A stretch of DNA of 64,000 nucleotides, taken from contig NZ_MWQE01000004.1 in NCBI RefSeq assembly GCF_002210285.1, positions 62,001 to 126,000 of the forward strand, given 5' to 3'. This document shows positions 43,767 to 52,790 of this stretch, in pieces; position 1 is the first letter of the stretch; each line of letters begins with the position of its first letter. The position numbers and the translations under genes were made by a program. Source of the DNA: Fibrobacter sp. UWR2 (GTDB lineage Bacteria; Fibrobacterota; Fibrobacteria; Fibrobacterales; Fibrobacteraceae). Under the pieces are notes generated by a model. That model saw only the letters and a program-made list of their open reading frames with translations. It was not told the DNA's origin and did no database searches.

Positions 43767-45334
43767 TGAAACATTGCGTCCGAAACCTGGTGCTTGCAGG
43801 GGTGGCATCCGCTTCTTTTGCCTTCGCGGCGAATCCGCTCACGACGGATTTTTATTCGGCGGATGCGGCGGCGCTCGTGTATCACGATAGCCTGTTCATT
43901 TTCGCGGGGCACGACGAGCAGGGGCCGCAGGGCAATAACAACAAGGCGTTCGTGATGAACGACTGGCACGTGATGGTAACCGACGATATGGAGAACTATC
44001 ACGATTACGGCGCGGTGCTGAGCGTCAAGACTTTCAAGTGGGCGAACGCGAGCGCGTTTGCGGGGCATTGCGAATACCGTAACGGCAAGTTCTACTGGTA
44101 CGTGGCTGTGCACCATGCGACAATCAAGCAGGACGAGGGTTTTGCGATTGGCGTTGCGGTGGCGAATCATCCGTCGGGACCATGGACGGACGCGCTCGGG
44201 CATGCACTGGTAACCGACAACACGCAGAACGATGTGGCGCTGAATATCGACCCCGCGATTTTCTACGATGGCGATGACATCTGGATGTATTGGGGCTCGT
44301 GGAATGCGGGCCGCCGTGTGAAACTCAAGGAGAACATGATTGAGCTCGCGAGTACGCCCGAAGACATCAAGATCAAGGATTTTTTCGAAGCGCCCTGGAT
44401 GCACAAGTACCGCGGCAATTACTACTTCAGTTACGCCTCGGGTTATCCTTCGACGACGAACTACTCGATGGCATCGAGCTTGAATGGTCCCTGGACGCAG
44501 AAGGGTGTCATCAACGACAAGCTTGACAATTCCGAGACGAACCACCAGGCTATTTTCAAGTATCTCGGGCACTGGTACTTTATGTATCATGGCGCGAACT
44601 CTCCGGGCGGCTGGACTTACCGCCGTTCCGTGAATATTGACTATCTGTATTACGACGAGAATGCGAACATCCAGAAAATTAAGCGCACCACGACGGGTGT
44701 AGACAAAGTAAATAATGCTCCGCTTGCCGAAGGGGGCTACCGCCTGATGGTTTCGCATAGCAATATGGCGCTTGAAGACGAAAACGGCATCGTGGTGCAG
44801 CGCCCGGCGGCTGATTCTGCCGATGCGCAACTCTGGGTGATTGCGAAGGGCGATTCCGCGCGCCATTACACGCTCAAGAACTTTGCGACCGGCCGCTACT
44901 ACTGCCCGCCAAAGGCTTTGCTCGATACCGTCAAGACTTCCGAGACGGCTTGCAATATCCGCATCGAGAATGCGTCCGTGAACAAGGGCTACTACGTTTA
45001 CGGCGATTATGACAGCGATTTTGTGGGCGACGTACTGAACATCTCGAAGGACGCGGGCATGCCCGTGATTACGTGGGTCCGCACCGGGACGGATAACCAG
45101 AAATTCCAATTCAAGGCCGCGAAGCTGCCGGAACCTGTCGTGGAATCCTCGAGTTCTTCGGAAATTGTTTCTAGTTCTTCAGAGATGTCGCCGGGCTCTA
45201 TTTCTTCCGGCACGGACGCGATTGCTCCGCGCTCTGTCCGCCCCGACAATACGATGGTGCCTGCCCGCAAGGCCTACCGCGACCTCAAGGGCCGTCGCTA
45301 CGATAAGCAGATCCGCTATCGGGTGATGTTCTAG
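43766..45334 (+). CDS. Secreted GH43 arabinofuranosidase-like enzyme with ricin-lectin-like domain and C-terminal tag
   Basis: Starts by overlapping the previous stop (TGATG), so it is translated with it. Signal peptide MKHCVRNLVLAGVASASFAFA, then a GH43 propeller (about 25-320) with FIFAGHDEQGP, the catalytic Asp in VALNIDPAIFYD and a later Glu (FEAPWMHKYRGNYYFSY). A C-terminal RICIN/CBM13-like domain (about 325-460) has QLWVIAKG-type repeats. A Ser-rich linker is followed by the tag YRDLKGRRYDKQIRYRVMF. It is not a close paralogue of its two GH43 neighbours. Confidence 0.87.
   Translation: MKHCVRNLVLAGVASASFAFAANPLTTDFYSADAAALVYHDSLFIFAGHDEQGPQGNNNKAFVMNDWHVMVTDDMENYHDYGAVLSVKTFKWANASAFAGHCEYRNGKFYWYVAVHHATIKQDEGFAIGVAVANHPSGPWTDALGHALVTDNTQNDVALNIDPAIFYDGDDIWMYWGSWNAGRRVKLKENMIELASTPEDIKIKDFFEAPWMHKYRGNYYFSYASGYPSTTNYSMASSLNGPWTQKGVINDKLDNSETNHQAIFKYLGHWYFMYHGANSPGGWTYRRSVNIDYLYYDENANIQKIKRTTTGVDKVNNAPLAEGGYRLMVSHSNMALEDENGIVVQRPAADSADAQLWVIAKGDSARHYTLKNFATGRYYCPPKALLDTVKTSETACNIRIENASVNKGYYVYGDYDSDFVGDVLNISKDAGMPVITWVRTGTDNQKFQFKAAKLPEPVVESSSSSEIVSSSSEMSPGSISSGTDAIAPRSVRPDNTMVPARKAYRDLKGRRYDKQIRYRVMF
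45275..45331 (+). other. Basic C-terminal tag, copy 2
   Basis: Encodes YRDLKGRRYDKQIRYRVMF at the end of the second GH43 protein. Same length, same charge pattern and same aromatic positions as copies 1 and 3. Confidence 0.8.
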
Positions 45335-45404
45335 GGTTGACGTAAAGTTCTTTTTGGACTAAAAGAAAGTATATTTAAATTGGCTGTGTGGAAAGCGAGG
45401 CGTT

Positions 45405-47279
45405 ATGAAAAGAAACAACGTTGTTTTTGCACTTTCTGCACTGCTGGCGGGGCAGGCTTTTGCGGCCGATTGGTATGCGAAGGAAACCCGCTGGGCGGGG
45501 CATGACCCGGACATTATCCGTTACGAGGACGGCTATGCGCTTGCCACGACGGACAACCACATGCTCATGCAGTTTTCCGAGGACGCGCTGAACTGGAAGA
45601 ACGGCGAGCCTGCTATGCCGGAATTTTCGAAGTGGCTTTACGACTACGCCCCGAACATGATCGACATCTGGGCGCCGGACATTCATTACATCGGCGGGGA
45701 ATACCGCATGTACTATTGCGGTTCCGAGATGGGCATCCGTTCATCGGGCATGGGATTCATGTCGAGCAGGGAAATCGACCCGACCAAGCCCGGTTACGGC
45801 TGGACGGACCAGGGCGAAGTGATTCACACGGTCAAGAGCGACGCCTACAACGCGATTGACGCGGCGGTGCTGAAGGACCTGGATGGCAAGGTCTGGATGG
45901 CGTTCGGTTCGTGGGGCACGGGCATCCACATTCTGGAACTTAACGAAGAAACAGGCAAGGTGAAAGACGGTGCGAAGATGATCAACATCGCGAACCGCGG
46001 CGGTGCGGGAATCGAGGGCGCAAGCCTCATCGAGCACGACGGCTACTACTACCTGTTCACGGCGTGGGACAACTGCTGCAAGAAGGGTGCCGACCTCGAG
46101 AACAATTCCTACAAGACGACGGTGGGGCGCTCCAACCGCATTGACGGCGGGTATGTGGACCGCAGCGGCAAGGCTCTCCTGAATGGCGGCGGCACGATTC
46201 TGTTGAGCCGTTACGGGCGCTACTACGGGCCTGCGGGCGGCGAGGCGTTCCAGGACGTGAACCGCCAGCGCTTTGTGAACCATTACTACGACAAGAACGA
46301 CGGCGGTAACTCTTACATACAAGTTCGCGACATCGTCTATACCGACGACGGTTGGCCGGAACTGGGGCAACCGTTCCTCGGGCGTTACCTGAGCGCAGAG
46401 GCGGAACATGGCGCCTTGACGCACGTGGATATTTCGAGCAGCTCCGATGCATCGAACGGGGAATTTTGCGCCTACATCAACTACGAAGACAGCAAGATTC
46501 GCCTGCCGATGATTATTCCGCAGGCGGGCGACTACCTGATCCGTTACCGCTACGACAACAACTGGACAGAAGACGGCGCGAACGGAAGTTCGCACTTCGT
46601 GAGCATTAACGGCAAGAACCAGGAAGTGGCGCTGCCGCTGACGGGCGCGTGGAGTGAATTCCCCGAGAAGTCGGTGGTGTACATCCCTGCAAAATTTAAG
46701 CGCGGTTCGAACTTCATCGAGATTACGAAGGGCAAGCATTATGCGGAACTAGACCGTCTCGACTTCTTGCGCATCATCCGCGATACGATTCCCGCGAATG
46801 GTTTTGATAATGGTATCCGCGTGCGTTTGACAGACGAAGATGAACTCGCCATCAAGGACGGCGGCTATGCAATTTTCGAGAACGTGATTACGGATTCCAT
46901 CGTGGGCCCGGGCGTGCTTGTGCAGGTGAAGAACGGTGCCGGCGGTACTCTCTCGCTGCGCAAGGAAAGCAAGAAGGGCGACGTGATATCGAAATGCGAA
47001 CTGCCTTCGGCGGGCGATGCCACCAAGTGGATTGACGTGCGCTGCACCAACCTGCCGGAACTCAAGGGCGTGCAGGACTTCTACCTGACAGCGGAAGGCC
47101 TCGGCGGCGAAACTCTTTTAGGCAATATCAAGTTCGACGAAGGCGTGAAAGATACGACGATTGCAATCCGTCGCATTGTTCCGCGCAATGATTTGCGGTT
47201 GCCTACCCAAAACAAAAAATACCGCGACCTCAAGGGCCGGCGGTATGAAAAACTTACCCGCTATAGGGTGCTGTTCTAG
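45405..47279 (+). CDS. Secreted GH43 glycoside hydrolase, paralogue of the gene at 41766, with C-terminal tag
   Basis: Signal peptide MKRNNVVFALSALLAGQAFA, then the GH43 propeller with GHDPDIIRYEDGYAL (general-base Asp at about 36), NAIDAAVLKDLDG and IEGASLIEHDGYYYLF with a Glu. It shares the next domains with the gene at 41766 (for instance PFLGRYLSAE, GGGTILL, DTIPAN, FDNGIRVRL), so the two arose by duplication, though the Ser-rich linker is missing. It ends KKYRDLKGRRYEKLTRYRVLF-type tag. Its stop codon overlaps that of the convergent MetX-MetW gene. TATATT at about 45370 may be a separate promoter. Confidence 0.88.
   Translation: MKRNNVVFALSALLAGQAFAADWYAKETRWAGHDPDIIRYEDGYALATTDNHMLMQFSEDALNWKNGEPAMPEFSKWLYDYAPNMIDIWAPDIHYIGGEYRMYYCGSEMGIRSSGMGFMSSREIDPTKPGYGWTDQGEVIHTVKSDAYNAIDAAVLKDLDGKVWMAFGSWGTGIHILELNEETGKVKDGAKMINIANRGGAGIEGASLIEHDGYYYLFTAWDNCCKKGADLENNSYKTTVGRSNRIDGGYVDRSGKALLNGGGTILLSRYGRYYGPAGGEAFQDVNRQRFVNHYYDKNDGGNSYIQVRDIVYTDDGWPELGQPFLGRYLSAEAEHGALTHVDISSSSDASNGEFCAYINYEDSKIRLPMIIPQAGDYLIRYRYDNNWTEDGANGSSHFVSINGKNQEVALPLTGAWSEFPEKSVVYIPAKFKRGSNFIEITKGKHYAELDRLDFLRIIRDTIPANGFDNGIRVRLTDEDELAIKDGGYAIFENVITDSIVGPGVLVQVKNGAGGTLSLRKESKKGDVISKCELPSAGDATKWIDVRCTNLPELKGVQDFYLTAEGLGGETLLGNIKFDEGVKDTTIAIRRIVPRNDLRLPTQNKKYRDLKGRRYEKLTRYRVLF
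47220..47276 (+). other. Basic C-terminal tag, copy 3
   Basis: Encodes YRDLKGRRYEKLTRYRVLF at the end of the third GH43 protein, the most divergent copy. Confidence 0.8.
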
Positions 47280-49072
47280 TTTTTGCTGATTGTCGCGATG
47301 ACGTGTTCCGCGCCGAAGTTCGGGATTCCGATGGCGGTGAGGAACTTGCTCAGCGTGTGCTCGCTCTGGAAGTTGATGTTCTCTATCTTGAACCCTTCCT
47401 TTTTGCAGAGCGTGTAGAAGTCCTTCACCGTCAAAAGGCGGATGTTCGGCGTGTCGTACCATTCGTACGGCAGTTCCTTGGACTTGGGCATGCGACCGTG
47501 GAGCATGAGGCTTCCGCGGGTGGTCCAGTGCCCGAAATTCGGGAACGTGACGATTGCTTTTTTCGCAACGCGCAACAGTTCGTTCAGGAGCGCCACGGGG
47601 TCGCGGATTTCCTGGATGGTGCGGTTGATAATCGCGTAGTCGAAACTTCCGTCCTTCAGGTCCGAGATTCCCTTGTCGTCGAGGTCGCGCTGGATGACCT
47701 GCACGTCCTTCTCGATGCAGTCCAGAATGCCGGTGATGTTCTTCTCGATGCCGAATCCTGTCGCATTCTTCTTTTTGGAGAGGTAGTCGAGCAGGTCGCC
47801 ACTACCGCAACCGAGGTCGAGCACGTGGCTGCCTTCTTTCACGAGTTTGCCGAGCAACTTGAAGTCGCTCTCCTCGTGGAACACGGGTACTGCCTGCGTG
47901 CCCTGCTGCGGGATAATCTTGGAATCGAGGAAACGCCCCACGGCCTTGCCGAGTTCGCCCACTTCGATGAGGAACCCGTCGTGCCCGAATTGCGTGTCGA
48001 GTTCGAGGCTCGTGACCGTCTTGCCCACGTTCAAGAGCGCGCTCGTGATGCGGCGGCTTTCGTGCGGCGGGAACAGCCAGTCGGTGGAGAGGTTCACGTT
48101 CAACACTTCGGCACCGATATCCTTGAAGGCATTCTCGATGCTGCCGTATTCCGTTTCCAAATCGAATGCGTCGGTCGCGTGCGCGATATGCAGGTAGCTG
48201 TTCGCGTCAAAGCGGTCAACGAACTTTTTGCCCTGGTAGCGCAGGTAACTTTCGATAGGCAGGTTCAGGTCGAACGGTGTAGAGTACGTGACGGCGTGGC
48301 TCTTGTTTTCTTGCGCCTGTGCGCGCTTGAACTTCTGTTCCATGCCGATGGCACTGAGGTAGGTGATGTGCGCGAGTTTGCGGGCGTTCGCTAGGCCTAC
48401 ATCGGGCTTCGCGACGCCTTCACCGTAGAAGTCGCCGTTGTTAAAATTCGGGTCTTGCGTAATGACGTCGCGTGCAACGACTTCGAATCCGAGCGCCTGG
48501 CTCGAGAAACGCGGCGAGCTCGCGATAATCACGATGCGCTTCACTTGTTTGGGGTAGTAGATGGCCCACTTCATGGCCTGGAAGCCACCCATGGAGCCGC
48601 CCAGGACGCAGTAGAATTCCTTGATGCCAAGGCCGTCGGCGAGTTCTTTTTGGGCGTGCACCATGTCGCCGATGGTGATGGTGGGGAAGGTGCTCCCGTA
48701 GGGCTTGCCCGTGCGCGGGTTGATGGTTGCAGGGCCTGTGGTACCCTTGCAGCCACCCAGGATGTTGCTGCAGACTACGAAGAAGCGGTCCGTGTCAATT
48801 GCCTTGCCGGGGCCGATGAGTTCGTCCCACCAGCCGGGCTTCTTGTCGCTTTCGGTGTACCAGCCGGCGGCATGCGCGTCGGCGGTGAGCGGCGAGCAGA
48901 CCCACACCGCATTGTCGGCAGCCGCGTTCAGCTTGCCGTAAGTCTCGTAACGGATGGTAAGCGCGGGGAGCGTCTTACCGTTTTCCAGCACAAAACCGGC
49001 CTCGCCATAGTCCTTGACGAAGTCCTTCGGCTCAACGGGGCCGATACTGGATTTATGCGAATATTCACTCAT
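47276..49072 (-). CDS. metX-metW: Homoserine O-acetyltransferase fused to MetW
   Basis: A fused methionine enzyme. Residues 1-375 are the alpha/beta-hydrolase MetX, which acetylates (or succinylates) homoserine, with the nucleophile motif GGSMGGFQ, the Asp in STDWLFPP, and the His in FGHDGF. Residues about 390-598 are a MetW-like methyltransferase-fold domain with LDLGCGSGDLL and NRTIQEIRDP. In many bacteria these are two adjacent genes. The ATG at 49078 is in frame, but TATATT (49080-49085) ends just one base before it, so the next ATG at 49072 fits better. The stop codon overlaps the convergent GH43 stop within CTAG. Confidence 0.93.
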   Translation of the reverse strand: MSEYSHKSSIGPVEPKDFVKDYGEAGFVLENGKTLPALTIRYETYGKLNAAADNAVWVCSPLTADAHAAGWYTESDKKPGWWDELIGPGKAIDTDRFFVVCSNILGGCKGTTGPATINPRTGKPYGSTFPTITIGDMVHAQKELADGLGIKEFYCVLGGSMGGFQAMKWAIYYPKQVKRIVIIASSPRFSSQALGFEVVARDVITQDPNFNNGDFYGEGVAKPDVGLANARKLAHITYLSAIGMEQKFKRAQAQENKSHAVTYSTPFDLNLPIESYLRYQGKKFVDRFDANSYLHIAHATDAFDLETEYGSIENAFKDIGAEVLNVNLSTDWLFPPHESRRITSALLNVGKTVTSLELDTQFGHDGFLIEVGELGKAVGRFLDSKIIPQQGTQAVPVFHEESDFKLLGKLVKEGSHVLDLGCGSGDLLDYLSKKKNATGFGIEKNITGILDCIEKDVQVIQRDLDDKGISDLKDGSFDYAIINRTIQEIRDPVALLNELLRVAKKAIVTFPNFGHWTTRGSLMLHGRMPKSKELPYEWYDTPNIRLLTVKDFYTLCKKEGFKIENINFQSEHTLSKFLTAIGIPNFGAEHVIATISKN

Positions 49073-49203
49073 ATGCATAAATATAGTAAAAACTAATGGA
49101 TGGCTGCTTATAGATTCCGGTTATAGTTACCTATGCGTTAAAGCTAGAAGTCGCTTGTGGGCGGTGTTCTAGGTGTCGAAAAATTGTATATTACACCTAT
49201 AAT

Positions 49204-50097
49204 ATGCCGATTTTTGAAGAAAAAGCGCAAATAGTTCAGTTTCCCAAGTTCTTGGACGAACGCGGGAACTTGAGTGTCGTGGAATCGCAGAAGCAGGTGC
49301 CTTTCCGGTTCCGGCGCTGTTACTGGATTTACGACGTTCCCGGCGGCGAACTCCGCGGGAGCCACGCCTTCAAAAATCAGCACGAAGTGATAGTCGCCCT
49401 TTCCGGGAGCTTTGATGCCGTTATTCACGATGGCAAGGAAGAAAAGCGGTATTCGCTTTCCCGCTCCTATTACGGGCTCTATCTGCCGCCCATGCACTAC
49501 CGCACGCTCGACAACTTTTCGACGAACTCCTTGGCGCTTGTGATTTCTTCGACGCCCTATGACGAAGACGACTACATCTGGGAGCGTGACGAGTTTTGCC
49601 GGCTGAAGCCCACGTGGAAACCGGCCCTGCAGGAAAACACAGCAGAGGCGAATTGCGCGCAGAAGCCGGACATCGCTGCAGTGAAGGCCGCGACTATAGA
49701 CGATTGCAAACTTTTGACGCTTCCGCGGCACAGCGAACGTTCGGGCAGCCTGACCTCGCTTGAAAACTCGAAGGATATTCCCTTCGACGTGAAGCGCATC
49801 TTTTACCTGTACGATATTCCCGGCGGCGAGAACCGCGGTGGGCACGCCCACAAGGAATGCCACCAGATGCTCGTGGCGGCAAGCGGAGCCTTTGATGTGA
49901 AGGTTTCCGACGGCAAGAACGAAAAGATTTACAGGCTGGACCGTCCGTACTACGGCCTGCATGTACCGCCTGGAGTCTGGGCCGAAGAACTGAATTTTTC
50001 TTCGGGCTCCATCTGCCTGGTGTTGACATCGCACGAGTTTGATGAGAGTGACTACTGGCGTAGTTACGACAAGTATCTGGAGTTCAAGAAGGCTTAG
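49204..50097 (+). CDS. Double-domain FdtA/WxcM-like sugar isomerase
   Basis: Two cupin domains of the FdtA/WxcM type in one chain (about 1-140 and 155-297). The family 3,4-ketoisomerases make the dTDP-6-deoxy-hex-3-ulose intermediate of 3-amino-3,6-dideoxy sugars. Domain two keeps the signature RGGHAHKECHQ; domain one has RGSHAFKNQHE, with the second His of the HAH pair replaced by Phe, and its catalysis is therefore in doubt. It starts a plus-strand polysaccharide locus and is followed directly by the FemAB-like gene; FdtB-like and acyltransferase genes are two and three genes on. No ribosome site; TATATT lies 12 bases before the ATG. Confidence 0.85.
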   Translation: MPIFEEKAQIVQFPKFLDERGNLSVVESQKQVPFRFRRCYWIYDVPGGELRGSHAFKNQHEVIVALSGSFDAVIHDGKEEKRYSLSRSYYGLYLPPMHYRTLDNFSTNSLALVISSTPYDEDDYIWERDEFCRLKPTWKPALQENTAEANCAQKPDIAAVKAATIDDCKLLTLPRHSERSGSLTSLENSKDIPFDVKRIFYLYDIPGGENRGGHAHKECHQMLVAASGAFDVKVSDGKNEKIYRLDRPYYGLHVPPGVWAEELNFSSGSICLVLTSHEFDESDYWRSYDKYLEFKKA

Positions 50098-51057
50098 ATG
50101 GCGTGGCTTGAAATTACAGCGGACGAGTACGCTCGCCATTTTGCAAATCCTGCTGCCTGTTACATGAAGGCGGATTTCAATATGTTGAATGCGGAAAAGG
50201 TCGATGCGGTGCGCTTCTTCGCTTACGAAGACAATGGACTGCGCGTTGGCCTTGCCATGGGCGAGAAGGGTAGCGAGTGGCGTTCTCCCTATTCGGCGCC
50301 GTTTTGCGGTTTTGTCTGCCCCCAGATACAGACGATTGCGTGCCTGAATTCTGCCGTGCGCGAATTGAAGGATTTGTTGCTCTCGCAGAAGAAGTCTCTG
50401 AAAGTTACGCTTCCGCCGATTTTTTATGACCGGATGTTTTATTCCAAGGTCGTGTCGGCGCTGCTCCAGAACGGATTCAAACAATCGTATGCCAACTTGA
50501 ATTACGCGTTTGATTTTACGGACTCGACTCCGTACGAAAAGCGCCTCCATTACATGGGTGCACGGAATTACAAGCAGTTTGCCCATAGCGAGTGTGCGTT
50601 TACGCGGGAAACTTCCGTAGAACAGCAGCGTTGCGTCTACGGCTTTATCCAGGAACATTACAAGGCGAAGGGCTATACGCTGTGGATGAAGTTCGAGGAC
50701 TTGCAGAAAACAGCCGAAATCGTTCCCATTGATTTTTGCCTGTTGCGCGTGGATGGAACGCCTGTTGCGTCGACAATCATCTATAGGGTCAGCGAAAAGA
50801 TTGCGCAGATGATTTACTGGGGGGCGGACCAGTCTGCTTTGGACAAGCGCCCCTTGAATGTGATTGCACGTGAAATGTTCCGGTATTACCAGGAACAGGG
50901 CTTTGACTACCTCGATCTCGGGCCGGCGGCATCGGACGGGATTGCGAGCGAGGGACTCTGTACGTTCAAGGAAAGCGTGGGCTGCTTCGCCGACTTGAAA
51001 TATGCATTCGAATTTGATGGTGCGCGCGATGGCGCGGAAGGGATTGCCAATGGGTAA
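50098..51057 (+). CDS. FemAB/BioF2-like acyltransferase
   Basis: A GNAT-fold protein with double GNAT lobes, of the FemAB-related type: ALDKRPLNVIAREMFRYYQEQGFDYLDLGPAA is the C-terminal family signature (key residues around 265-295). Such proteins move amino acids or acyl groups onto cell-wall or sugar precursors, from an aminoacyl-tRNA or acyl-CoA. Which donor is used here is unknown. It starts directly after the isomerase stop (TAG ATG) and its last 8 bases overlap the next gene, so these genes are tightly coupled. Confidence 0.75.
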   Translation: MAWLEITADEYARHFANPAACYMKADFNMLNAEKVDAVRFFAYEDNGLRVGLAMGEKGSEWRSPYSAPFCGFVCPQIQTIACLNSAVRELKDLLLSQKKSLKVTLPPIFYDRMFYSKVVSALLQNGFKQSYANLNYAFDFTDSTPYEKRLHYMGARNYKQFAHSECAFTRETSVEQQRCVYGFIQEHYKAKGYTLWMKFEDLQKTAEIVPIDFCLLRVDGTPVASTIIYRVSEKIAQMIYWGADQSALDKRPLNVIAREMFRYYQEQGFDYLDLGPAASDGIASEGLCTFKESVGCFADLKYAFEFDGARDGAEGIANG

Positions 51058-52222
51058 GATTGCTTTTCTCGATTTGAAGCAGGTAAACGCGCCCTATATG
51101 GATTCCCTGAAAAGTGCCGCCTCTGCTGTCGTAGAGTCCGGCTGGTACATCCGCGGGTCGTATGTCGAACGCTTCGAGAAGGAATTTGCCGCCTACTCTG
51201 GGTACGCCCACGGCGTGGGCGTCGGGAACGGTCTCGATGCGCTCACCCTCATGTTACGCGCTTCCATCGAACTCGGGCGCTTGGCTCCTGGCGATGAAAT
51301 CCTTGTGCCGGCGAACACTTACATAGCGACGGTCCTTGCGGTCAATGCCGCGGGCCTCGTTCCCGTGCTGGTGGAGCCCGACGAAAAGACTTTCAATATC
51401 GACCCGACGAAGCTCGAGGCTGCCTGCTCGCCGAAAACGCGCGGGATACTTGCAGTGAACCTGTACGGGCGCCTTGCCGATATGCCTGCAATCTGGAAAT
51501 TTGCCGAGGCCCGCGGGCTTCTCGTGTTCGAAGATGCCGCGCAGTCCCACGGCGCACGGTTTAATTCCAGCGCGCAGTCTAATGCCGGCGCGAAAAGTGC
51601 GGCAATTAAAAGTGCCGCGGTCGCCTACAGTTTCTACCCGACAAAAAACTTGGGCGCTCTGGGCGATGCCGGCATGGTCGTCACCGACGATGAAGAACTT
51701 GCCCGCGTAGTGCGCATGCTTGGTAACTACGGCTCCGAAAAGAAGTACGTGAACCGTTACCGCGGTGTCAATTCCCGCCTGGATGAGATTCAGGCCGCGT
51801 TCCTGCTGGCAAAGCTCCCGCATCTCGATGCCTGGAACGAACGCCGCCGTGAAATTGCTGCCCGCTACGTACGCGAGGTATGTAACCCGCTGTTGCGCCT
51901 GCCCGAAATACCTGCAGACCCGAAGGAGCACGTGTGGCACGTGTTTACCCTGCGCACACCCGACGGCAAGACCCGCGATGCGTTGCAAAAGTATCTTGAA
52001 GCCCGCGGTGTCGGGACGCTCATCTTTTACCCGATTCCTCCGCACAGGCAACAGGCCTACGCGGCCAGCCCCGAAGGGGATTGTGCGCTGCTGCCGGAGA
52101 ATCCGAAGTTCCCGATTGCAGAATCGATGGCCGAAACCGTCATCAGTATCCCTGTCTCGCAGGTGCTTACCGACGATGAAGTTAGCGAAATTATTGGAGC
52201 GTTGAATGAGTTTGTTTGCTAG
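51050..52222 (+). CDS. DegT/DnrJ/EryC1-family sugar aminotransferase, FdtB-like
   Basis: A PLP-dependent enzyme that aminates a keto-sugar nucleotide. The PLP lysine is in SFYPTKNLGALGD (about 197-209), and the opening FLDLKQVNAPYMD together with VGNGLDALTL (about 59-68) and FEDAAQSHGA (about 160-169) are family signatures. Frame runs back to 51002, but ATG at 51050, with the family N-terminus, is right. It overlaps the preceding gene by 8 bases and the next by 17. With the FdtA-like isomerase it would give a 3-amino-3,6-dideoxyhexose. Confidence 0.92.
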   Translation: MGKIAFLDLKQVNAPYMDSLKSAASAVVESGWYIRGSYVERFEKEFAAYSGYAHGVGVGNGLDALTLMLRASIELGRLAPGDEILVPANTYIATVLAVNAAGLVPVLVEPDEKTFNIDPTKLEAACSPKTRGILAVNLYGRLADMPAIWKFAEARGLLVFEDAAQSHGARFNSSAQSNAGAKSAAIKSAAVAYSFYPTKNLGALGDAGMVVTDDEELARVVRMLGNYGSEKKYVNRYRGVNSRLDEIQAAFLLAKLPHLDAWNERRREIAARYVREVCNPLLRLPEIPADPKEHVWHVFTLRTPDGKTRDALQKYLEARGVGTLIFYPIPPHRQQAYAASPEGDCALLPENPKFPIAESMAETVISIPVSQVLTDDEVSEIIGALNEFVC

Positions 52223-52787
52223 AATCATCCGCAAGTTGACGCGCAAGTCGAGCGTCCTCTTTTTCAGGAGCATCTCGACGGCAAAGCCCGAAGGCCAGTT
52301 CTGCGCTGTTGCTCCCATGCTCTGCGAAGGCAAGGGCAGTATCGTGGTGGGCGAGGGAACCTCGTTCGGCTATGTTGAAGATGCGGATTTCTGGACATCG
52401 TATGTTTTCTTGAACCCGCGCACTGCTGGTTCCAAAATATCCATCGGCAAGAACTGCCAGATTTGCAACCACTTTACGGCCATTTGCGAAGGCCCGGGCA
52501 TAGAAATCGGTGACAACGTCCTTGTTGGGACATCTGTGAATGTCTACGACACCGATTTCCATGAGGTGGATCCGGAGCGCAGGCTTACAGGAACTCCGAA
52601 GACGGGGAAGGTCGTTATTGAAGATAACGTCTGGATTGGCGACCGCGTGACCATCCTCAAGGGTTCGAAAATCGGCAAGAATTCTGTTGTCGCCGCGGGT
52701 GCCGTCGTTGCCGGCGAGTTTCCGGCGAATGTTGTCATCGGCGGAGTGCCCGCACGTGTCATTCGTGAAATAAACGGCGGGAAATAG
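52206..52787 (+). CDS. Hexapeptide-repeat acyltransferase (FdtC-like position)
   Basis: A left-handed beta-helix transferase (193 residues) with rows such as IEIGDNVLVG, NVYDTDFHEVDP and VVIEDNVWIGDRVTILKG, SKIGKNSVVAAGAVV and a GGVPARVIRE end, typical of acetyltransferases of the maltose/galactoside type. The HEVDP/Asp-His pair fits the catalytic histidine region. In this setting it most simply acetylates the new amino sugar, as FdtC does, but the acyl donor and acceptor are inferred. Overlaps the aminotransferase gene by 17 bases. Confidence 0.85.
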   Translation: MSLFARIIRKLTRKSSVLFFRSISTAKPEGQFCAVAPMLCEGKGSIVVGEGTSFGYVEDADFWTSYVFLNPRTAGSKISIGKNCQICNHFTAICEGPGIEIGDNVLVGTSVNVYDTDFHEVDPERRLTGTPKTGKVVIEDNVWIGDRVTILKGSKIGKNSVVAAGAVVAGEFPANVVIGGVPARVIREINGGK

Positions 52788-52790
52788 GCG

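Noticed and set aside
49144..50658. Long minus-strand frame over the isomerase and FemAB-like genes
   Set aside because: Antisense shadow; the plus-strand products have clear family motifs.
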